From assembly GCA_029213065.1 (NCBI GenBank), contig JARGPH010000004.1, positions 62,001 through 126,000 on the forward strand: DNA of 64,000 bases, given 5' to 3'. A model generated the notes under the pieces. It saw nothing but the letters and a program-made list of their open reading frames with translations. It was not told where the DNA came from and ran no database searches. Source of the stretch: Verrucomicrobiales bacterium (GTDB lineage: Bacteria; Verrucomicrobiota; Verrucomicrobiia; Verrucomicrobiales; DEV007). The position numbers and the translations under genes were made by a program. This document shows positions 1 to 8,884 of this stretch, piece by piece; the stretch's first letter is position 1, and the number at the start of each line of letters is the position of its first letter.

Positions 1-3000
1 GGAGCGGGAGTTTGGTGGGGAATACAGCCGGACCGTGAAGTTCCGCAGGCTGAAACCACCCTCAAAGCCGAAATAAAGAAACGCGATGAAATTGCCTATC
101 CCAAAGAGACACCCCCGTTACAATCGACCTCGTTGGCTTACCCGCCCGGGAAATGGGTTCAAATACTGAAAACGCAGGCCGAATTGGATTCCGCTCTCTT
201 TGCCAACCGCGGAGAAAATACAATACGTGACGGATGGGTAGATGGTTCCACAACCGAAAGCACACCGACCCTTCGCTTCCCCGCCATTGAAGCACAAAAC
301 GGCGGCCTCCGACTACGTCTTAAAATCTCTGACAGAAAGCCCTTACCAACCGTTTTGACGATCAATCTACGCTCTTCAAACGAAGAGGCCGCAGTTGCCG
401 GGCTCTCAGCTTACAGGCTGTCAATTTTCGGGATGCACCGAGATGAGCTTTCAATAAGCTCCGGATACTACCAATTTGATTCCAATGAATGGACTCCGCT
501 ATCCACCGTGAAATCGACGCCATTACCGGTTCCGGGCGACGAATTTGATGTCGAGTTCTACACGATTGGTAGTCGGATCATGGGGCGGTTTAACGGCCAG
601 CCCCTCGATATCGCTACTGATACGCGTCTCGTGAGCGGTCAGGTGATGCTGCAAAACCCCCATCTCATTCGCGATGTCGAATTCATCAATCTCGACGGAT
701 TAAGTGAAACCGAAGCGCTCAGGATTGCAGGCTTCTTCGAAACCGAACCAACGACACATAATTTCACCACGGGCCGACTTCGAGCCGCCGGATTAAGTAA
801 TGCCAACAAACCTTTCGATCTCTCCAGCGCAGAGCCTTTTGACGACATCGTTGATATCGCCAGCAACGGCTACACATGGGTGGCCCTCCGGGAAAATGGC
901 GAAACCCTTTCATCCAACCCCAATCTGATTCGCAAGGGGATTAAGGCCCTGACATGGCAGGAAAGCACCCCTCCAGCGTTTCTCACTAAAGATGGAACGA
1001 TTGAGATTTTTGAGAACAGTCAGTGGCACGGAAAATCAGCATTTCCCGCGTCTCTCGAAAAGACCGGGGTGGAACAATTCGCCCTGGGATCGAAGCATGG
1101 CGTCGCACTGCTTCGAAACGGAGACGTTGAAATTTGGGGCCCACGCTATGAGAGAGCCATCGCGAAAGGCGAAGTACTCCCCACCTACGAATCAGAAACC
1201 TGGCCCCCGCCCCCTCTCGCAAATGATCTGAAAAATACGATTTCAGTCGCGGCTACAACCACACATGCAGCAGCCCTTCGTGAAGACGGAAGTGTCATTA
1301 TCTGGGGGCACAGCGGGATCATCGATTCTGCGGCCTACAGACAGATCCACCCGATCAAAACCATCAAAGGGAGTGGCGATTCCTTTTACCTGCTAACCGA
1401 ATCAAATGAGATCTATCGATTCCGAGTTCCCCGAAGCACCGACCCTGATTCACCCACCGGGACGAATGTCCGACTGGAATATGTGAGCTCAGGCACGAGC
1501 TTAACGAGTACTTTCTACCTCAACGAAGATGGAAAATGGAAAGCTTTCTCACTGTTGGAAAACTCCGGGGACCTACTAGCCCGCTTACCCTCCGAAGCAG
1601 GTGTTGTTGCCTGTGGCAATTCTACAATCAGAGATGGTGAAACACAAAGCTGGCTCCTCTGGATCGAGCCCTCTGCCTCCGCAGCTCCAAGCAAGCCTCC
1701 CACCTCGAGTAAAGCCAACCTCCCTCCCGCCCTTGCCGCGATGAAAGAACGCGGCGGGCAACTGCGACAATGGCACAGCGAGCGAGACACCCCCATCGAT
1801 ATCAGCGCAGCAGCGGGCGCCCGCAATCTGATCGCGCTGAATGGATCACTGACGCCTACGGAACCGCGCTGGCTGGTCAGAACCAGCACCGGCGAAAGCA
1901 TTACGTCACTTACTGATTTCGACCGTAGCAGTGAATTAATTGCACTGGGCAGCCACAATGGCCTACTGCGAGATGGCACTCTCCTCCACTGCTGGAAGAC
2001 CCAGAGAGAACTGAATGCTAACAATATTGCTGATGCCGACTTTTGTAAAAACTCGAACAATCTTCAATTTGAACTTCTCCAGCATGACAACGGAACCGTG
2101 TCAATGCGTCCGCACGGAAAAAACTCAGCCTGGAATGGAGAAGAGTTCGCTGAAATACGAGAGAAAATTGCGCAGATAAAAGATGCCGCCGCCATTGACT
2201 GCGGCTGGGGAGCCGCCGCTGTGCTCCGAGCCAACGGCGAAGTATTCTCATGGGGATCGCTGGATGGAATTGTCAAAAGCGCCCCTCAGATTTCGACCGC
2301 AGTTGAGATCGCTGTAGGCCCGGAAACATGGGCTGCACGACTTGCCGATGGAACGGTCAAAGTTTGGCTGAATTTCAAGGAACACAACAACGGTTCATCC
2401 CTCTACATGTCGCCTCCGGACGATCTCGCCCCCGCGTTCGCCATTCGAGTGAGCCAGAAAGTCTGCGCCGCACAAATGGCTGATGGGACTTGGAGAGCCT
2501 GGGGCAGAGATGATTCCGGTTTAATTGAAAAAATCAATTCCCTGGGGCCCGCCGTCGATATTCTCTTCGTGACCACTTCACAATTGACCGAAGGCGGCGG
2601 ATTAAAACAGCAAGACAGCAAATTACTCTGGATCGAGCCCGCGAAGCCAGAAGATACCATTCCCCTGTCACCACCCGGGAAACTGACCGCCACCGGCACT
2701 TACAGTAATGGCGAGCCAATCGACATTTCCAGAGCAAAAGGAATTAACGATTTCGTAAAAGTTGTCCTGCAACGTAGCGGATGGATTGGACTTCGTGAGG
2801 ATGGAACGACCATTTCATCCGACGGACTCGGGGATCGCGAAAATATCGTGGATATCTACCCAGCCGGCCATGTTAGCTTCACCGTTAAAAGCAGTGACCG
2901 ATCTCTCGAGGTCCTGAGCTCCTATGATAAATTGGAACCAAAACTCAATGATGAGATCCCGGAAGAGATACGTAGACAAACGCTGGTCGACTACTTTGGA

Positions 3001-4431
3001 GTGATCAAACACTACACTTGCCTGCTGGAGAACGGCAGCATTAGCGTCTGGGGCGATTACTACGATCATCCGGAAAGACTCCCTGAATGGGCAAATCCAG
3101 AAACCGCCTGGCCGCGCCCACCGGCTGAAGCGGCAGAAAATGTGATTTCCATCGGAGGCGGGATCACACACGCTGGAACCGTCACCGCAGATGGAAAACT
3201 ATGGCTCTGGGATCATGAAGGACTGATCGATTTAGGGGAATTCGAAAAGCTACAGGGAGATTTTGTTTCACTTGGCAAATCAACCCATCACGGAACCGAT
3301 GCCCTGCTGAATGATGGTCGAATCCTGCAAATCAACCGAAAAACCGGTCGTTTTTCCCTTATCGAAAGATACAATTCGCCCTCGGCCACTGCCAACTCCG
3401 GTTACCGCCCCCTCTATCAGGCCCCCGAAGGGGAGTGGTATACGACCTGGCCGACCAAAGGGATCGAACCTTTCCTCGAAACCCTTAAGAGTCGCCCTCC
3501 CGAAGAGTTTTCGATGAACACCAGCTTCATCGAGTATGGACCGGATGGTGAGAAGATCTCCATCGGCTTGATCACGATCGACCCTCCACACGCTGACAGC
3601 GGAGCCTCAAACGAAATCGCCGATCCGCACCTCGGCAACGCAGCCGGGGAAGAGCGCCTCTTCGAAATCTCCCCCGGAGTGGAGATCCCCTTTCTCTGGT
3701 GTCCTCCCGGAAAATTCACGATGGGCAGCCCCGAAAAAGAAATCGGCCGGAAGCCCGACGAGATCCAGCACGAAGTAATCCTGACCAAAGGCTACTGGCT
3801 CGCAAAGACCGAATTCACAAGAGAGGACTGGCTCAAGATTCCCGGCAACACCCCCCGCGGCCCTCAGGGTCGCGATCCTCGAACCCCTGTCACCCATGTA
3901 AGCTGGGACATGATCGCCGGGGAAAATGGCTTCCTGAAGAAAATTGCCCAATCGGCTCCGAAGGGCTGGCAATTCAACTTACCCACGGAAGCCCAGTGGG
4001 AATATGCCTGCCGCGCGGGAACCTCCACGCTGTTTTTCTGGGGCAAAGCCAACTACAAGTCAGAAAAACATCAGCATCATCTTTATGCGAATCTCGCCGA
4101 CGTCAATTCGAGCAAAGACTGGGCAATGAAAATGATCGATGATGGCTTCGGGGACGAGGCCGCACCCGTGGGAACCTTCCAACCGAACCCGTGGGGATTT
4201 CTCGATATGACCGGGAACGTCAACGAGCTATGCCGCGACTGGAAGCAGGACCACACCGGAGAAACGGTCACTGACCCCGTCGGCCCCGCAGAGGGAGAGA
4301 AAAAAGTGACCCGCGGTGGAAATTTTATCAACGGCTGGGCCGACATTCGTTCCGCGAGCAGAACCGGTATCGAACCCGACTTGTCCGGATCGCCTTACAC
4401 AGGCTTCCGCCTCGTCTTGGAACAGAACTAG
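1..4431 (+). CDS. Giant RCC1-like repeat protein with C-terminal formylglycine-generating-enzyme domain (5' partial)
   Basis: The reading frame is open from base 1, so the gene starts upstream of the window; 1476 residues are visible. The first residues (GAGVWWG) look like the end of a membrane segment. Residues about 45-240 resemble a concanavalin-like or DUF1080-type beta-sandwich. Residues about 280-1105 hold at least ten degenerate RCC1-type repeats of the form xxHxxALxxDGxVxxWG. Residues about 1221-1476 are an FGE-sulfatase/SUMF1-type domain (FLWCPPGKFTMGSP, PTEAQWEYACRAGT, GNVNELCRDW, VTRGGNF, TGFRL). In Verrucomicrobiota and Planctomycetota such proteins often begin with a Ser/Thr kinase domain; that part lies outside the window and is inference. 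The true role is unknown; the FGE-like module need not be an active sulfatase-maturing enzyme. Confidence 0.85.
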   Translation, partial: GAGVWWGIQPDREVPQAETTLKAEIKKRDEIAYPKETPPLQSTSLAYPPGKWVQILKTQAELDSALFANRGENTIRDGWVDGSTTESTPTLRFPAIEAQNGGLRLRLKISDRKPLPTVLTINLRSSNEEAAVAGLSAYRLSIFGMHRDELSISSGYYQFDSNEWTPLSTVKSTPLPVPGDEFDVEFYTIGSRIMGRFNGQPLDIATDTRLVSGQVMLQNPHLIRDVEFINLDGLSETEALRIAGFFETEPTTHNFTTGRLRAAGLSNANKPFDLSSAEPFDDIVDIASNGYTWVALRENGETLSSNPNLIRKGIKALTWQESTPPAFLTKDGTIEIFENSQWHGKSAFPASLEKTGVEQFALGSKHGVALLRNGDVEIWGPRYERAIAKGEVLPTYESETWPPPPLANDLKNTISVAATTTHAAALREDGSVIIWGHSGIIDSAAYRQIHPIKTIKGSGDSFYLLTESNEIYRFRVPRSTDPDSPTGTNVRLEYVSSGTSLTSTFYLNEDGKWKAFSLLENSGDLLARLPSEAGVVACGNSTIRDGETQSWLLWIEPSASAAPSKPPTSSKANLPPALAAMKERGGQLRQWHSERDTPIDISAAAGARNLIALNGSLTPTEPRWLVRTSTGESITSLTDFDRSSELIALGSHNGLLRDGTLLHCWKTQRELNANNIADADFCKNSNNLQFELLQHDNGTVSMRPHGKNSAWNGEEFAEIREKIAQIKDAAAIDCGWGAAAVLRANGEVFSWGSLDGIVKSAPQISTAVEIAVGPETWAARLADGTVKVWLNFKEHNNGSSLYMSPPDDLAPAFAIRVSQKVCAAQMADGTWRAWGRDDSGLIEKINSLGPAVDILFVTTSQLTEGGGLKQQDSKLLWIEPAKPEDTIPLSPPGKLTATGTYSNGEPIDISRAKGINDFVKVVLQRSGWIGLREDGTTISSDGLGDRENIVDIYPAGHVSFTVKSSDRSLEVLSSYDKLEPKLNDEIPEEIRRQTLVDYFGVIKHYTCLLENGSISVWGDYYDHPERLPEWANPETAWPRPPAEAAENVISIGGGITHAGTVTADGKLWLWDHEGLIDLGEFEKLQGDFVSLGKSTHHGTDALLNDGRILQINRKTGRFSLIERYNSPSATANSGYRPLYQAPEGEWYTTWPTKGIEPFLETLKSRPPEEFSMNTSFIEYGPDGEKISIGLITIDPPHADSGASNEIADPHLGNAAGEERLFEISPGVEIPFLWCPPGKFTMGSPEKEIGRKPDEIQHEVILTKGYWLAKTEFTREDWLKIPGNTPRGPQGRDPRTPVTHVSWDMIAGENGFLKKIAQSAPKGWQFNLPTEAQWEYACRAGTSTLFFWGKANYKSEKHQHHLYANLADVNSSKDWAMKMIDDGFGDEAAPVGTFQPNPWGFLDMTGNVNELCRDWKQDHTGETVTDPVGPAEGEKKVTRGGNFINGWADIRSASRTGIEPDLSGSPYTGFRLVLEQN

Positions 4432-4528
4432 CCGAGTTCCCCGGCCGGACGCATCAGCACCCGTCAGGATTTCCCTGTTCCCGCCCGTGCAAATATGCTA
4501 CCCAGTGGCAGGTTCTTCCCATACCCTC

Positions 4529-4927
4529 ATGAAATTCACACTAGCCCCCTACCAGTCCATCCTCCTCAGCGTTCTCCGCATCATCTCAGGCCTCCTCATG
4601 ATGCAACACGGAGGCCAGAAAGTGCTCGGATTTCCCGCCCCTTCACGAGCCCCTTTTGAACTGATGTCCAAAATCGGCGTAGCCGGAATGCTGGAACTCG
4701 TCGGCGGCCTCCTCCTCGCGATTGGACTTTTCACCCGTCCGACCGCCTTCATCCTCTCCGGCCTCATGGCATTCGCCTACTTCATCGCTCACGGCCTCAC
4801 CGATTTCTGGCCCATGCTCAACGGCGGTGAGCTCGCGGCTCTTTACTGTTTCGTCTACCTCTACCTCGCCGCTGCCGGCGGCGGGTATTTCAGCGTCGAC
4901 GCGATGCTCGCGAGAAAAAAGGGCTGA
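4529..4927 (+). CDS. DoxX family membrane protein
   Basis: 132 residues with about four hydrophobic helices. The opening MKFTLAPYQSILLSVLRI and the following LLMMQHGGQKVLGFP match the DoxX/SURF4 family pattern of a first helix followed by a G-x-x-K turn, and the GGLLLAIGLFTRP motif is also typical. DoxX-type proteins are small inner-membrane proteins linked to redox or thiol-stress functions in some bacteria; the exact activity here cannot be read from sequence. The ATG at 4529 is chosen because an in-frame upstream extension to 4316 would overlap the end of the preceding gene and has no family similarity. It is separated from that gene by about 100 bp and is convergent with the downstream helicase. 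Confidence 0.85.
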   Translation: MKFTLAPYQSILLSVLRIISGLLMMQHGGQKVLGFPAPSRAPFELMSKIGVAGMLELVGGLLLAIGLFTRPTAFILSGLMAFAYFIAHGLTDFWPMLNGGELAALYCFVYLYLAAAGGGYFSVDAMLARKKG

Positions 4928-4974
4928 TCCCCTCTCTCAACATTTCCATGACGGGCTGATGCGAACCGGCCCGC

Positions 4975-6081
4975 TCACCCGAGCGATTCGAGGCGCTTGA
5001 TCAGATTGAGGTCCCGGTCGGTCACGAAATTGATCACCGTTCCTTTGCGTCCCGCTCTCGCGGTTCGTCCTGCGCGGTGGAGGTAATTCTTCATCTCTTT
5101 GGGGAGATGATAATTAATGACCCGATCCACATTTTCAACATCGAGCCCCCGCGCACCGAGATCGGTTGAGATGAGAACTTCAAGGGTGCCGTCGCGGAGT
5201 TCCTGAAGATTCTTGCGACGCTCTTTTTTGTCCATGTCGCCGCGATAGAGAGCACAGCGGTAATCATTCGCGATGAGCTCTTCGGCGATCTTGTCGCACT
5301 GCTCACGCGTGTTCGCAAAAATCAGAGTCCCTCCGTCAACGGGTTTAGCGAGGACCTCTTCGAGAAGCGGAAAGCGCCTTCCGTTGGGAACTTTGCGGTT
5401 ATCGGTGATGAGCGATTCCACGAGGCGATGGCGCCGGGCTGTTTCGATGACTTCCGCGCCAGTGAACATTTCCGCGATCAATGCCTGGATCGGATCCGAA
5501 GCCGTCGCGGTGAAAAGAGCGAGCTGCCGCTCACGGGGAGTTCCGTTCAGGATGCGTTTGACGGCGGGAAGGAACCCCTGATCCAGAATCTGATCCGCCT
5601 CATCAAAAACGAGAAACCGCACATCGGAAAGTCCCAACAGTTTTTGCTGCATGAGCTGTTCAAGCCGTCCAGGTGTCGCGAGGAGAATCTCAAAAGGACC
5701 CGCGACATTTCTGCGCGTGATCGCCATACCACTGCCGCCAAGCGCGGTGCGAACCCGAAGCCGCGTGTCGTGCGTGAAGGTTTTGAACACTTTTGCGACC
5801 TGCTCGCCGAGGTCACTGGTTGGAACGAGAATCACTCCCCGTGGTCTCCCCGGTTCTGAAACACCTTCGCCCGCTTCTTCAAGCTGCTTCATTTTCTGCA
5901 AAACCGGCAGCGCGTATGCGAGGGTCTTCCCGCTTCCCGTCTCGGCCACGCCGACGACAGAATCCCCCCGCAGTAGGACAGGAAGAGACCGCTCCTGAAT
6001 TTCAGTGGGCGTGGTGAACCCCTGTTTTTTCAAGGTGGATTGGATAGTGGGAATCAGCTCAAATGCTTTGAACGAGGACAT
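4975..6081 (-). CDS. DEAD-box ATP-dependent RNA helicase
   Basis: 368 residues, the minimal two-RecA-domain helicase core with no long tail. Visible motifs in order: Q motif FTTPTEIQ (22-29), Walker A AETGSGKT (46-53), PTSDLGEQ (Ia), ATPGRLEQL (Ib), Walker B DEAD (160-163), TAT (191-193, in place of the usual SAT), STDLGARGLD (V) and HRAGRTAR (335-342). It should unwind or remodel RNA duplexes in the cytoplasm, for example during ribosome assembly or mRNA decay. The compact length resembles RhlE-like proteins, but the subfamily cannot be fixed without a C-terminal extension. It is transcribed alone, convergent with doxX, and faces a long regulatory region shared with the aminotransferase. Confidence 0.93.
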   Translation of the reverse strand: MSSFKAFELIPTIQSTLKKQGFTTPTEIQERSLPVLLRGDSVVGVAETGSGKTLAYALPVLQKMKQLEEAGEGVSEPGRPRGVILVPTSDLGEQVAKVFKTFTHDTRLRVRTALGGSGMAITRRNVAGPFEILLATPGRLEQLMQQKLLGLSDVRFLVFDEADQILDQGFLPAVKRILNGTPRERQLALFTATASDPIQALIAEMFTGAEVIETARRHRLVESLITDNRKVPNGRRFPLLEEVLAKPVDGGTLIFANTREQCDKIAEELIANDYRCALYRGDMDKKERRKNLQELRDGTLEVLISTDLGARGLDVENVDRVINYHLPKEMKNYLHRAGRTARAGRKGTVINFVTDRDLNLIKRLESLG

Positions 6082-6413
6082 AGTGGCACCATACGTTTGT
6101 TGAGTGGATTGGCATCGAAAATTCTCAGGCCGGGCAACTGATTACACAATAATGAGGTATACGGTGGCGCAATCGGGAAACAATTTTCATCGTCACGGGC
6201 AAAAAGCTTGAATCTGGCTGTAGATCAAGTAGGTCTTGACTCCGCATTGACACGGAGTTGCGGTCGAGCCATCACCTTTATTCCTGTTACTGCGGGACAG
6301 TCGTATCGTGAAGGCAGTGAGTTTCCCGACCCTCTCCGCTCCCATCAACTTGGTTTTGATGGGAAGGATGGTGAGAAATTGCTGCCAAAACCTTCCAACA
6401 GCATCTAAAAGAC
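6082..6413. other. Long intergenic region with a possible structured leader
   Basis: 332 bases between the divergent helicase and aminotransferase genes. There is no convincing ORF. On the + strand it holds a 6-bp stem ACTCCG/CGGAGT (6239-6258) and an 8-bp perfect stem CCCATCAA/TTGATGGG with a 7-nt loop (6341-6363). The latter is enclosed by GGCAG (6313-6317) pairing with CTGCC (6382-6386), ending about 27 nt before the aminotransferase start. This could be a 5' leader with a cis-regulatory structure. I do not recognise a known riboswitch core. Confidence 0.4.
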
Positions 6414-7580
6414 ATGAGTTTCATCGCCGAAAAATTTTCTGAAATTGCCCCATCGCAAACCCTCGCCATCACCGCGGCCGCCAAACAAATGCGCGACGCC
6501 GGACAGGACATTGCAAGCTTCGGAGCAGGAGAGCCTGACCTCGACACACCTCAGCACATCAAGGATGCCTGCATCGAGGCCCTTCAGGAAGGTAAAACCA
6601 AATACACGCCTGCAACCGGCATTCCCGAGCTGAAGGAGGCGATCGCTGAGAAATTTCTCAACGACAACGGCATCCAGTACAATCCGACTCAGATTTCGAT
6701 CAACTGCGGCGCGAAACACTCCTGCTACAATGCGATCCTTGCCTGCTGTGACCCTGAGGACGAAGTGATCATCCCTGCACCTTACTGGACCAGCTACCCT
6801 GAAATGGTTCGCCTCGCCGGCGCGACTCCCTACGTCGTTGAGACGAAGAAGGAAAACAGCTGGAAGCTGACTGCTGAAGAGTTCGAAGACTCGATCAGCG
6901 GCCGCACCAAGATGCTCATCCTCAACAGCCCTAACAATCCTACCGGCGCTGTTTACACAAAAGAGGAAATCGAAGCGCTCGTTGAAGTGGCTGAGTCCGA
7001 GGACATCCTCATTCTTTCCGACGAAATTTACGAGAAGCTGATCTACAACGGTAAAGAGCACGTCAGTGTTGCCTCAGTCAGCGATGCCGCAAAAGCCCTC
7101 ACCATCACCGTGAACGGCTTCAGCAAAGTTTACTCGATGACCGGATGGCGTCTCGGTTACACCGCTGCTCCACTTGAGATCGCCAAAGCGATTTCCATCA
7201 TTCAGAGCCACACCACTTCCAATCCGACCACCTTCGCTCAGTATGGTGCTCTCGCTGCTCTCAAAGGCGGCCAGGGAATGATTCACGACATGGTTGAAGA
7301 GTATGACATGCGCCGTCAATACATGATGAGCCGTCTCATGACGATCAAGAACATCGACATTGTCGAGCCCGACGGCGCTTTCTACTTCCTCGTCGACACC
7401 ACAAAAATCGGCCTCAACTCAATGAACCTCACCGAGAAGTTGCTTTCACGTTTCAAAGTGGCTGCCGTTCCCGGTGAAGCATTCGGTTACGACACATCGA
7501 TCCGCCTCAGCTACGCGACCAGCCTCGACGTGATCAAGAAGGGTCTCGACCGCTTCGAAGAATTCTGCCACGCGCATTGA
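6414..7580 (+). CDS. Aspartate-type pyridoxal-phosphate aminotransferase (class I)
   Basis: 388 residues, full length for subgroup I-gamma aspartate aminotransferases. It should transfer the amino group of aspartate (or a related amino acid) to 2-oxoglutarate using PLP in the cytosol. The family signatures are NSPNNPTG (171-178), the PLP-contacting Asp in LSDEIYEKL (D203), the Schiff-base lysine in NGFSKVYSMTGWRLGY (K238), and a C-terminal arginine in SIRLSYATS that binds the substrate carboxylate. The start ATG at 6414 gives the usual MSFIAEK opening. It is monocistronic, with a long leader upstream and a strong terminator at about 7654-7700. Substrate range (Asp, or also prephenate) cannot be decided from motifs alone. 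Confidence 0.92.
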   Translation: MSFIAEKFSEIAPSQTLAITAAAKQMRDAGQDIASFGAGEPDLDTPQHIKDACIEALQEGKTKYTPATGIPELKEAIAEKFLNDNGIQYNPTQISINCGAKHSCYNAILACCDPEDEVIIPAPYWTSYPEMVRLAGATPYVVETKKENSWKLTAEEFEDSISGRTKMLILNSPNNPTGAVYTKEEIEALVEVAESEDILILSDEIYEKLIYNGKEHVSVASVSDAAKALTITVNGFSKVYSMTGWRLGYTAAPLEIAKAISIIQSHTTSNPTTFAQYGALAALKGGQGMIHDMVEEYDMRRQYMMSRLMTIKNIDIVEPDGAFYFLVDTTKIGLNSMNLTEKLLSRFKVAAVPGEAFGYDTSIRLSYATSLDVIKKGLDRFEEFCHAH

Positions 7581-7653
7581 TCCGAAACACGCCGCGAAGC
7601 GGGAATAGAGTCCATCAGGATTGATTCCCGCCACTCGCCCAACACAGATTAAT

Positions 7654-7700
7654 AAGGCCCGTCGGCACCGCAATATTTTGCGGGTGCCGGCGGGCCTTTT
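7654..7700 (+). terminator. Rho-independent terminator of the aminotransferase gene
   Basis: A long GC-rich hairpin (AAGGCCCGtCGGCACCGC pairing with GCGGgTGCCGgCGGGCCTT, loop AATATTTT) runs into TTTT. It lies 74 bases after the aminotransferase stop codon. Confidence 0.88.
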
Positions 7701-7717
7701 CTATGCGCCCCGCGCAT

Positions 7718-7752
7718 TCTCTTTTTCTTTTTCCTACTCTTTTTCTTTATCC
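7718..7752 (-). repeat. Polypurine element, copy 1 (minus-strand orientation)
   Basis: A C/T-only stretch on the + strand. Read on the minus strand it is a run of the type GGATAAAGAAAAAGAGTAGG followed by AAAAAGAAAAAGAG. It matches the intergenic family also seen at 7885, 7981, 16795, 39084, 50306 and 50386. Confidence 0.75.
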
Positions 7753-7830
7753 AAATGCGGAGACTCACGCTCTTTCCCCAACGCGCCCTCTACGGGCCCT
7801 CTGCGTGCACAGGCAGATGAACGTGGGTAG

Positions 7831-7884
7831 GCTTCGGCTTCGGCTTCGGCTTCGGCTTCGGCTTCGGCTTCGGCTTCGGCTTCG
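7831..7884. repeat. Hexanucleotide tandem repeat, (GCTTCG) x 9
   Basis: Nine perfect head-to-tail copies of GCTTCG, 54 bases in total, directly abutting a polypurine element at 7885. Perfect short tandem arrays such as this can change length by slippage. It does not lie inside a plausible gene. Confidence 0.97.
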
Positions 7885-7918
7885 AGATTAAGAGCAGGAT
7901 TATGAAAAAGAAAAAGAA
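7885..7918 (+). repeat. Polypurine element, copy 2
   Basis: Begins AGATTAAGAGCAGGATTA and continues TGAAAAAGAAAAAGA. It differs by a single base over 33 positions from the minus-strand reading of the copy at 50306-50338, more than 42 kb away. Confidence 0.85.
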
Positions 7919-7980
7919 TTGCGGATGAGACTGACCAAGGTCACGAGAGAACGCTGAGGCGGCTCATGGGCTTCGGCCTG

Positions 7981-8010
7981 GAAAAAGATAAGGATAAAGA
8001 AGAAGATAAA
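7981..8010 (+). repeat. Polypurine element, copy 3 (degenerate)
   Basis: A purine tract with TAAGGATAAAGAAGAAGATA, a looser match to the family seen at 7885 and 50386. Purine/T composition and intergenic location agree, but alignment is weak. Confidence 0.5.
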
Positions 8011-8127
8011 GTGCGTTGCTGGACTACCCCCGAGGATACGAACAACCCAGAGGCACTTGCGCGAAGCGGTTTCCCAAAGTAGGCATGAGGGAGAGCTGAT
8101 TCTTTGATCAAAACCTCCCGAAAAACC

Positions 8128-8880
8128 ATGTCTCCTGAACTCGAACTCGCCACCCATGCCGCCCGCGAAGCTGGCGCTCTATTGCGTGAGCATTTTGAAT
8201 CCGACCTCACCGTCGATGAGATGCAGGCGCACGACATCAAACTCGCGCTCGACGTCGAAAGCCAGAAACTGATCGAAGGGTTGATTCTCGAACGCTTCCC
8301 GGATCATGCCATCTACGGGGAGGAGGGACTCGCCGGAGACCAGTCCAGCGAGACCCAGTGGATCGTGGATCCCATCGACGGAACCGTGAACTTTTTCTAC
8401 GGGATCCCTCATTTTTGTATCTCCATCGCGATGCGACAGGGCGGCGAACTGAAAATCGGAGCGATCTACGATCCGATGATGGACGAAATGTTCGCAGTCG
8501 ACTTCGAAGGCCCGGCCACAAGAAACGGAAAACCAATTTCACCCAGCAATCGCAGCGAGCTGAAGGATGCCATCATCACAGTTGGCTTTTCCAAATCAAA
8601 GGAATCCATCGAAGTCGGAGCGAAACGCTACAAAGACTTCGCTTACCGCGTCCGCAAAACCCGCATGATGGGAAGCGCCGCCCTCGCCCTCGCCTACATT
8701 TCCTGCGGGCGCCTCGATGCCTACATTGAGGAAATGATCAGCATCTGGGACATCGCGGCGGGGCAACTCATGCTCGAACGCGGCGGAGGCAGCGTCGTCT
8801 TAACCCCCTCCCCTTTTGGCGAGGACAAATCGGGAATCGTCTCCAACAATGGAAAACTGTCATTTGAAGGCTTAGTATAG
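8128..8880 (+). CDS. Inositol-monophosphatase family protein
   Basis: 250 residues from the ATG at 8128. A TTG eight codons upstream is in frame but less likely. The protein belongs to the Mg2+-dependent phosphatase family that hydrolyses inositol-1-phosphate and related sugar or nucleotide phosphates. Metal-binding motifs are visible: YGEEG (E65, E66), WIVDPIDGTVNF (DPIDGT at 81-86) and the second signature IWDIAAG (D208). Length is close to SuhB/CysQ-type enzymes (about 260). Which substrate is used (inositol phosphate, PAP, histidinol phosphate) cannot be told from these motifs. It is followed after only 4 bases by ispF, so the two are probably co-transcribed. Confidence 0.9.
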   Translation: MSPELELATHAAREAGALLREHFESDLTVDEMQAHDIKLALDVESQKLIEGLILERFPDHAIYGEEGLAGDQSSETQWIVDPIDGTVNFFYGIPHFCISIAMRQGGELKIGAIYDPMMDEMFAVDFEGPATRNGKPISPSNRSELKDAIITVGFSKSKESIEVGAKRYKDFAYRVRKTRMMGSAALALAYISCGRLDAYIEEMISIWDIAAGQLMLERGGGSVVLTPSPFGEDKSGIVSNNGKLSFEGLV

Positions 8881-8884
8881 TGTT

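Larger units (their letters stand above)
7581..8127. other. Repeat-rich intergenic region without genes
   Basis: About 550 bases between the aminotransferase and the IMPase gene. After the terminator it holds a polypyrimidine tract (7718-7752), nine GCTTCG units (7831-7884), a polypurine element (7885-7918) and a second polypurine tract (7981-8010). Short ORFs here are frame-reads of the repeats and have no protein-like composition. Confidence 0.8.
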
